NCBI GenBank assembly: GCA_002049985.1
Contig: MVCY01000014.1
Span: forward strand, 1 to 11,378
Direction: 5' to 3'
DNA: 11,378 nt
DNA from: Candidatus Latescibacteria bacterium 4484_181
GTDB taxonomy: Bacteria > Latescibacterota > MVCY01
Within the stretch, counting starts at the first letter, position 1. Each line of letters begins with the position of its first letter. The notes below the pieces were generated by a model. The model searched no databases and was not told the DNA's origin. It saw nothing but the letters and a program-made list of their open reading frames with translations. The position numbers and the translations under genes are program-made. Shown piece after piece: positions 7,008-11,378 of this stretch.

Positions 7008-8071
7008 CCCTCTGTTCTATCCACTGCCTCTGCCACCAGATCACCCACCTGGGAGGTGGAGTAACCCATCTTGCCGGCAGACATACTTTTAAGTTTTGTG
7101 CTCACCACCTCTATAATGGCTTTCTCCAGAGCCTGGGCTGCCTTTTTCTCACCCAGCACCTCCAGCATCATCTGACAGGCGGAGATGGCGGCCATCGGAT
7201 TTATCACCCCTTTGCCGGCATACTTGGGGGCAGAGCCGCCGATAGGTTCAAACATTGAGACCCCCTCGGGGTTTATGTTTCCTCCGGCAGCAACCCCCAG
7301 CCCCCCCTGGATTATGGCCCCTAAGTCGGTGATGATATCGCCGAACATATTGTCGGTGACGATGACATCAAACCATTCCGGATTTTTCACCATCCACATA
7401 CAGGTAGCATCCACATGGGCGTATTGGCGCTTTATGTCGGGGTAATCCCTTTCTCCTATCTCGTGGAAGGCCCTCTCCCATAGGTCAAAGGCATAGGTGA
7501 GGACATTAGTCTTGCCGCACAGAGTGAGGGTCTTCTTTCTGTTTCTTTGACGGCAAAACTGGAAGGCGTATCGGAGGCATCTTTCCACTCCCTTGCGGGT
7601 ATTGATTGACTCTTGAATAGCCACCTCATCGGGACTGCCCCTCTTAAGCACTCCTCCGGCGCCAGCATAAAGTCCCTCAGTATTCTCTCTTACCACCACA
7701 AAGTCTATGTCCTCAGGACCCTTATCTCGCAGAGGAGTCCAAACTCCAGGGTAGAGTTTAACCGGACGCAGGTTGATGTATTGATCCAGGGAAAAGCGGA
7801 GTTTCAACAGAATGCCCTTCTCCAATATCCCGGGCTTAACATCGGGGTGGCCAATTGCCCCCAAGTAGATGGCATCAAACTGCCTTAACTCTCCGATTGC
7901 TGAATCTGGCAGTGTCTCGCCAGTTCTCAGATATCTCTCGCCTCCGAAGTCGAAGGTTGTTATCTCGTATCTAAATCCGACTTTCTGGCTCACTGCCTTC
8001 AAGACCTTCAGTCCTTCGGCAACAACTTCCGGACCGGTTCCATCTCCTGGAATTACAGCTATTTTGTGCAA
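6995..8071 (-). CDS. leuB: 3-isopropylmalate dehydrogenase
   Basis: LeuB oxidatively decarboxylates (2R,3S)-3-isopropylmalate to 2-oxoisocaproate with NAD+, the third step of leucine synthesis. The 358 residues show IPGDGTGPEV (7-16), INLRPVKLYPG (99-109), RENTEGLYAG (128-137), CGKTNVL (185-191) with the catalytic Lys187, and Tyr135. The metal aspartates sit in HVDA (Asp221) and FGDIITD (Asp245, Asp249). The nucleotide loop reads EPIGGSAPKYAGKGVINP (275-292), with Gly in place of the usual His of HGSAP, and LEKGILLKLR replaces the more common ExGLLxxR. Both mark a divergent LeuB subtype I associate with Planctomycetes-like genomes. Homoisocitrate or tartrate dehydrogenase activity cannot be excluded by sequence alone, but neighbouring leuC and leuD favour LeuB. 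The start is TTG at 8069-8071: an in-frame TAG lies 12 bases upstream and GGGGG precedes it. The C-terminus runs into a repeat, adding a few non-family residues. Confidence 0.93.
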   Translation of the reverse strand: MHKIAVIPGDGTGPEVVAEGLKVLKAVSQKVGFRYEITTFDFGGERYLRTGETLPDSAIGELRQFDAIYLGAIGHPDVKPGILEKGILLKLRFSLDQYINLRPVKLYPGVWTPLRDKGPEDIDFVVVRENTEGLYAGAGGVLKRGSPDEVAIQESINTRKGVERCLRYAFQFCRQRNRKKTLTLCGKTNVLTYAFDLWERAFHEIGERDYPDIKRQYAHVDATCMWMVKNPEWFDVIVTDNMFGDIITDLGAIIQGGLGVAAGGNINPEGVSMFEPIGGSAPKYAGKGVINPMAAISACQMMLEVLGEKKAAQALEKAIIEVVSTKLKSMSAGKMGYSTSQVGDLVAEAVDRTEGESG

Positions 8072-8221
8072 CCTAACCCCCTATTTTTATTGGTATAGTG
8101 TAATTTACCGCCAGGGATGCAAAAAAGGCAAAGAAAAGACCCTTTTGTCATTGGAAAGACAAGATTATCTCTATCTAATGTGTTTTCTCTTCGCTATCTA
8201 TAAGGTGGTATAAAAACAGTT
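8072..8221. promoter_or_regulatory. 150-bp leuB leader region
   Basis: This is the longest gap inside the leu cluster. On the minus strand it carries a terminator-like hairpin (8121-8149), then an AT-rich stretch (GGTAAATTACACTATACC) and the leuB ribosome binding site GGGGG. TACACT could be a -10 box, but the matching -35 (TTTTTG at 17 bases) is poor. A separate leuB promoter is possible. I see no T-box or leucine-rich leader peptide. Confidence 0.3.
8121..8149 (-). terminator. Weak intrinsic terminator after transporter gene
   Basis: On the minus strand, GACAAAAG-GGT-CTTTTCTTTGCC is followed by six T (8126 down to 8121), some 70 bases past the transporter stop. The stem is imperfect and low in GC. 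If real, it would separate the leuC-leuD-transporter message from leuB; if inefficient, it would only attenuate. Confidence 0.3.
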
Positions 8222-9874
8222 TTACTCAGCCTCATCCTCTATGTCCAACCACACCTCTTGTTTCTTGTGAGCAATATGAAGGCTCAGTGCCAGCCCTCCG
8301 TAAAGCACGGCCGCGCTTATTATGAACATCACCCACATTGGAGGGGCAAAGTTGACCAGCAGGGCGATCAGGCCAACCGCCAGTGATGCAGGCAATGAGA
8401 ACCTGAGAAACGCCTTCTTATCCATCAGCAGAACACCGAGGTTAACCGCCAGGATCACCACCAGCCATCCTCCTACAGTCAGTGCCCAATTGGGATAACC
8501 TCCATATGGCTTTTTGAGTTCTTCGATAAGAGACCAGAGTATGATGGTCCCTAAGACTAATGGAATCACGAACTTTACACAGATGTCCCACCACCGGCCG
8601 ATCTTGACCTCTGAGTGTCGGTTTACATAGTTTCGGAACCGTTCGGCTCCAAACAGATAAGCGATGACCACGGCTTCCATAAATCCCACAGCCACCAGGC
8701 CGAAATTGTTAACAAAGTGATCCACAATGTCTAGCCAATAGAGCCCGGCTCCAGTGGTGAATATCAATCCCAGGGCAAAGGCGGGCAGAGAGACAATCCA
8801 GGTGGCCCTGCTCTGGCTCAGGTTCCACTTATCTCGTATGGCTACCACTGCTGCCTCCACCAGAGAGAAGGCCGAGTCAATGCCCAGGGTCAACAGGGTA
8901 AGGAAGAACAGCACCCCGAACAGGGAGGGCACTCCAGGCAGAAGTGATATCGCCTCCGGGTAGGTGATAAAGGCTAATCCCGGTCCACCTGCTACCACCT
9001 TCTCCACCCCCACACCAGTGGCCTGGGCAAAGTAGCCCAGAATGCTAAAGACGGCAAATCCAGCAAAATAACTGGTCCCACAGTTGGCAAACGAAGTGAT
9101 CAGGGCGTTGTTGTTCACATCGGACCGCCTGGGCAGGTAGCTGGCGTAGGCAATCAGGATCCCAAAGCCCAGACTTAATGAGAAGAATATCTGACCGTAA
9201 GCCGCCAGCCACACCCTGGGCTCAAGCAGCTTGGAGAAATCCGGCGTCAAGTAGTATTTGACGCCCTCCATAGCTCCTGGTAGGGTTAGTCCCCGTACCA
9301 CGAAGACTGCAAGCAAAATAACCGGCATAGGCACAGTGATCATCACCACTTTCCCCACCCTTCGCACCCCATGCCGCACAACCCAGATGATGCTGACCCA
9401 GGTGAGCGTTAGACCCAATACCACCGGCCATCTGATGCCACCCAGTTCCCCCGGCCCATTGGTCAATCGGAGGAATTTGTGGTAGAAGAAATCCTGAGCC
9501 TGTCCCTTCCAGGACAGCGTGAAGGAGTGATAGATATACCCCCAACACCAGGCCATCACCACCGCATAGTAAACCACGATAATAAAACCGACCAAGATTG
9601 CCCACCAGCCGAGCCATTCCCATCTTTTCCCCACCTTGGCAAAGGAATGCGGAGCAGAGCCCTGCATCTTCTGTCCTAAGCCGTACTCCAGGATCATCAA
9701 TGGGATACCCGCCGTCAGAAGGGCAACCAGGTAGGGGATCAAAAACGCCCCGCCTCCGTTTTGATAGGCGACAAACGGGAACCGCCACACATTTCCCAAT
9801 CCGACAGCCGAGCCGATAGCAGCCATAGTGAAGGCCGACCGGTTCATCCAGCGGTCTCTACTCACCTCGGCCAT
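8222..9874 (-). CDS. Na+-dependent amino-acid transporter, NSS (SNF) family
   Basis: A 550-residue, 12-helix inner-membrane symporter of the LeuT/MhsT/SERT fold that couples amino-acid uptake to sodium. TM1 reads AAIGSAVGLGNVWRFPF (18-34), with Gly at 25 where monoamine carriers have Asp, so an amino-acid substrate is expected. TM3 has VVYYAVVMAW (100-109), TM6 GQIFFSLSLGFG (227-238) and TM8 LTLGIDSAFSLVEA (328-341). The predicted substrate pocket (Ile99, Tyr103, Phe231, Ser234, Phe237, Ser334, Leu338) resembles that of LeuT and suits an aliphatic amino acid such as leucine. Tyr48, Gln228, Ser232, Asn264 and Ser268 match the eukaryotic chloride site; LeuT has Glu290 at the last position. Asp333-Ser334 also follow the SERT-type Na2 site. 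The start at ATG 9874 was chosen because AAGGAG lies five bases upstream; the in-frame GTG at 9880 overlaps that ribosome site. The gene lies between leuD and leuB. Confidence 0.93.
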   Translation of the reverse strand: MAEVSRDRWMNRSAFTMAAIGSAVGLGNVWRFPFVAYQNGGGAFLIPYLVALLTAGIPLMILEYGLGQKMQGSAPHSFAKVGKRWEWLGWWAILVGFIIVVYYAVVMAWCWGYIYHSFTLSWKGQAQDFFYHKFLRLTNGPGELGGIRWPVVLGLTLTWVSIIWVVRHGVRRVGKVVMITVPMPVILLAVFVVRGLTLPGAMEGVKYYLTPDFSKLLEPRVWLAAYGQIFFSLSLGFGILIAYASYLPRRSDVNNNALITSFANCGTSYFAGFAVFSILGYFAQATGVGVEKVVAGGPGLAFITYPEAISLLPGVPSLFGVLFFLTLLTLGIDSAFSLVEAAVVAIRDKWNLSQSRATWIVSLPAFALGLIFTTGAGLYWLDIVDHFVNNFGLVAVGFMEAVVIAYLFGAERFRNYVNRHSEVKIGRWWDICVKFVIPLVLGTIILWSLIEELKKPYGGYPNWALTVGGWLVVILAVNLGVLLMDKKAFLRFSLPASLAVGLIALLVNFAPPMWVMFIISAAVLYGGLALSLHIAHKKQEVWLDIEDEAE

Positions 9875-9926
9875 AGACACTCCTTTCTGCTCGCTGCTCT
9901 TTGTTACCCTGTTTCAAGGACCCCTT

Positions 9927-9963
9927 CGCCCTCACCCCGACCCTCTCCGTTCAAAGGAGAGGG
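9927..9963. repeat. Intergenic palindromic repeat between leuD and transporter
   Basis: CCCTCTCC (9941-9948), loop GTTCAAA, GGAGAGGG (9956-9963) form a perfect 8-bp stem, preceded by CGCCCTCACCCCGA. This matches the general form of a very common bacterial intergenic repeat (CCCTCACCC...CCCTCTCC...GGAGAGGG) that I recall from many Gram-negative genomes. On the minus strand no T run follows the stem, so it is not a classical terminator, although the hairpin could protect the 3' end of an upstream leuC-leuD message. Confidence 0.75.
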
Positions 9964-9997
9964 AAAAATTTAAACTTCTTACAGCTCAATATCATTC

Positions 9998-10513
9998 TTA
10001 GGCGACGCCGATTATCGCTTCTCTTTGCCGAATGTATTCTAACAGTCCTCCCGCTCTAAGCATCTCCAGAGCGAAGTCTGGCAGTGGCGCGAAACGGTAA
10101 GTCTCTCCCTTGGTGCAGTTCTGGATTAGTCCCGCCTTGAGGTCTATCTCCAACTGGTCGCCGTTGGAGACTCTATCTGCAATCCCTGGGCACTCAAGGG
10201 CCAAGAATCCGTTGTTAATGGCGTTGCGGAAGAAGATGCGAGCGAAGCTGTTAGCTATGACTGCTCTTACTCCGGCACCCCGCAAGGCCCAGACGGCATG
10301 TTCCCTGCTTGAGCCACAACCAAAGTCGTCGGAGGCGATTACAAAATCACCTGGCTTGACCTTCTTGATAAACTCTGGGTCAATGTCCTCCATAGCGTGC
10401 CGGGCCAGCTCTGCCTCTTGGTCGGTGTTTAAATACCGGGCAGGGATGATCTCATCGGTGTTGATGTGGGGCCGGCTGTAGACGTGGGCGTAACCTCTCC
10501 AGATTTCAGGCAT
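9998..10513 (-). CDS. leuD: 3-isopropylmalate dehydratase small subunit
   Basis: LeuD pairs with LeuC to form isopropylmalate isomerase, which moves the hydroxyl of 2-isopropylmalate to give 3-isopropylmalate. The small subunit is the swivelling domain that completes the active site. The 171 residues match the short LeuD/HacB type: HINTDEIIPARYLNT (16-30), MEDIDPEF (41-48), DDFGCGSSREHAVWAL (62-77), IANSFARIFFRNAINNG (86-102) and ECP (107-109). In the YLxT loop that contacts the substrate side chain the third residue is Asn, whereas homoaconitases carry Arg (YLRT), which favours isopropylmalate. The start at 10513 was chosen because the family N-terminus begins there and AGAGGAG lies just upstream; the frame itself is open to 10687. 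It follows the exported-protein gene by 32 bp and precedes the transporter by 123 bp, presumably in one operon with leuC. Confidence 0.96.
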   Translation of the reverse strand: MPEIWRGYAHVYSRPHINTDEIIPARYLNTDQEAELARHAMEDIDPEFIKKVKPGDFVIASDDFGCGSSREHAVWALRGAGVRAVIANSFARIFFRNAINNGFLALECPGIADRVSNGDQLEIDLKAGLIQNCTKGETYRFAPLPDFALEMLRAGGLLEYIRQREAIIGVA

Positions 10514-10545
10514 TGACCTTCTCCTCTCTTTAGAACCTCGCGTGT

Positions 10546-11256
10546 TTATCTGAACACTGATTTTATCTGTCCCCAGGCTGAATTCGCCATCGCTGTGCGC
10601 TTGATCCCGTATTCGATACCATTTACCTTTGCATAAGTTAGCGACCATACTATTTGTGAGATTTCGTGGATTTCGTTTACACGCCAATTATTCACTCTAA
10701 CAAGTCGGATGTCTCTGGCAAAGCAGAGAGTTTCTCTCCTGCCTGTTCCAAAAAGCGTCTCATAGTAACGGTAGTATATATGGCAGATCGCGTCTTCAAA
10801 ATTTCCAGCGGGAGTATCAATCGAACTTGTACAGCTTATCCATCCTTCAAAACTATCTGGAAGAAAACGCCAAGGAAGACAAACATCTTTTTCCAGAGTA
10901 TTCACTACCACATGGTACTTTATGAACTCCCGTTGTGAAGCTTTATCATACTCCCAAAGTGTATCCCCGGAAGCGTTGTATCTCTGGTAGAAGATTATGT
11001 CCCCCTCCTTGATCTCAAAATACTCCTTACCTTCGAAAGTTACAATTGCAGTGATTTTCCTCTCCATATAAGAGGTATCCCTCAGACCTATTTCCTTTCT
11101 GTAGATGCTGTATTGCCATTGGTCCCCCGCATGGAGGGGATAGTAATCTCTCAGACTCTCGGCAGAACACTTTCCTGTAGTAAATAATATTATTAAAGCA
11201 GTTACTGCTAGCCACAACCATATTCTTGTTGCTCTCAAGGATCTTCCACTCCTCAT
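10546..11256 (-). CDS. Exported protein of unknown function between leuC and leuD
   Basis: The 236-residue product starts with a basic n-region (RSGRSLRATR) and a hydrophobic core (about 12-27) ending GKCSA/ES, a probable signal peptidase I site. The Cys at 30 has Lys before it, so a lipoprotein site is unlikely. After cleavage comes DYYPLHAGDQWQYSIYR (37-53) and later IDTPAGNFEDAICHIYYRYY (146-165). The pair YPLxxGxxWxY and TPAGxFxda is familiar from uncharacterised secreted beta-rich proteins of many uncultured bacteria; no activity is known to me. Four cysteines (126, 142, 158, 178) lie in the mature part and could form two disulfides. There are no other membrane segments. The ATG at 11256 lacks a ribosome site; a TTG at 11238 with GAGGAG ten bases upstream gives an equally good signal peptide and may be the true start. 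The gene follows leuC by 9-27 bp and precedes leuD by 32 bp, so it is almost certainly cotranscribed with them. Nothing in the sequence explains why. Confidence 0.85.
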   Translation of the reverse strand: MRSGRSLRATRIWLWLAVTALIILFTTGKCSAESLRDYYPLHAGDQWQYSIYRKEIGLRDTSYMERKITAIVTFEGKEYFEIKEGDIIFYQRYNASGDTLWEYDKASQREFIKYHVVVNTLEKDVCLPWRFLPDSFEGWISCTSSIDTPAGNFEDAICHIYYRYYETLFGTGRRETLCFARDIRLVRVNNWRVNEIHEISQIVWSLTYAKVNGIEYGIKRTAMANSAWGQIKSVFR

Positions 11257-11265
11257 CCATTGGAA

Positions 11266-11378
11266 TTATCTAAGCACTTCCCTTGGATCAGCGATGAACC
11301 CTTTTATTGCCGAGGCTGCTACAGTAGCTGGGCTGGCTAAATAGACTTCAGACTTAGGGTGGCCCATTCTTCCCACGA
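11266..11378 (-). CDS. leuC: 3-isopropylmalate dehydratase large subunit, C-terminal end (partial)
   Basis: Only the last 36 codons and the stop are in the window; the gene continues beyond the right edge. The tail reads GRMGHPKSEVYLASPATVAA, then SAIKGFIADPREVLR, the strongly conserved end of LeuC/aconitase-type isopropylmalate isomerase large subunits. The iron-sulfur cysteines lie in the part not shown. Homoaconitase large subunits end similarly, but the leuD and leuB neighbours support LeuC. Its stop is followed after 9 bp by the first possible start of the exported-protein gene. Confidence 0.93.
   Translation of the reverse strand, partial: VGRMGHPKSEVYLASPATVAASAIKGFIADPREVLR

Noticed and set aside
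9872..9880. GTG at 9880 as start of the transporter
   Set aside because: It overlaps the AAGGAG ribosome site; ATG at 9874 has proper spacing.
9941..9963. Strong 8-bp stem as a Rho-independent terminator for leuD
   Set aside because: Read in the direction of leuD the hairpin is followed by GTCGGGG, not by T residues; it fits an intergenic repeat better.
10514..10687. Longer leuD starting at 10687
   Set aside because: The extra 58 residues are not LeuD-like and overlap the 3' end of the exported-protein gene; AGAGGAG directly precedes ATG 10513.

Overview
The window reads as a stretch of bacterial chromosome. Every recognisable intact gene lies on the minus strand, so transcription runs from high to low coordinates. 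The gene set suggests a Gram-negative, mesophilic-looking bacterium. It has the bacterial MEP isoprenoid enzyme IspG, a PorV/PorQ-like outer-membrane protein start, and ComEC. The PorV-like gene, the DUF1015 gene, the LeuB subtype and a truncated FAD-oxidoreductase start would fit an uncultured FCB-type or Planctomycetes-like lineage. That is an impression from sequence style; the phylum cannot be fixed from this window.

Right part (about 6850-11378): a leucine-biosynthesis cluster. In transcription order it holds the last 36 codons of leuC, an exported protein of unknown function placed between leuC and leuD, leuD, a sodium-coupled amino-acid transporter of the NSS (LeuT/SERT) family, leuB, and then ispG. 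LeuC and LeuD form isopropylmalate isomerase and LeuB oxidises its product, so the transporter sits inside the pathway that makes leucine. Its sequence carries all five residues that form the chloride site in eukaryotic NSS transporters, including Ser where LeuT has Glu290.

Middle (about 3578-5804): a DUF1015 gene with a good ribosome binding site, flanked by two gene-poor gaps. The larger gap (3578-4209) holds a plausible plus-strand structured RNA ending in a small hairpin with a T run. This is a prediction only.

Left part (1-3577): a decaying or rearranged region. The PorV-like gene keeps its signal peptide and N-terminal half but stops about 100 residues early. The comEC gene is intact through its membrane domain, but its C-terminal metallo-beta-lactamase domain has lost a central block and changes frame at about 870-885. 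On the plus strand, a well-started FAD-oxidoreductase gene runs for 21 codons and then switches to unrelated sequence. Next to it lie a perfect 37-bp tandem duplication and a 12-bp inverted repeat.

I see no phage, CRISPR array, insertion sequence, tRNA or rRNA. I also see no clear new multi-gene system. The most worthwhile leads are the chloride-site transporter inside the leu cluster, the exported protein between leuC and leuD, the candidate RNA at about 3729-3855, and the cluster of three broken genes on the left.
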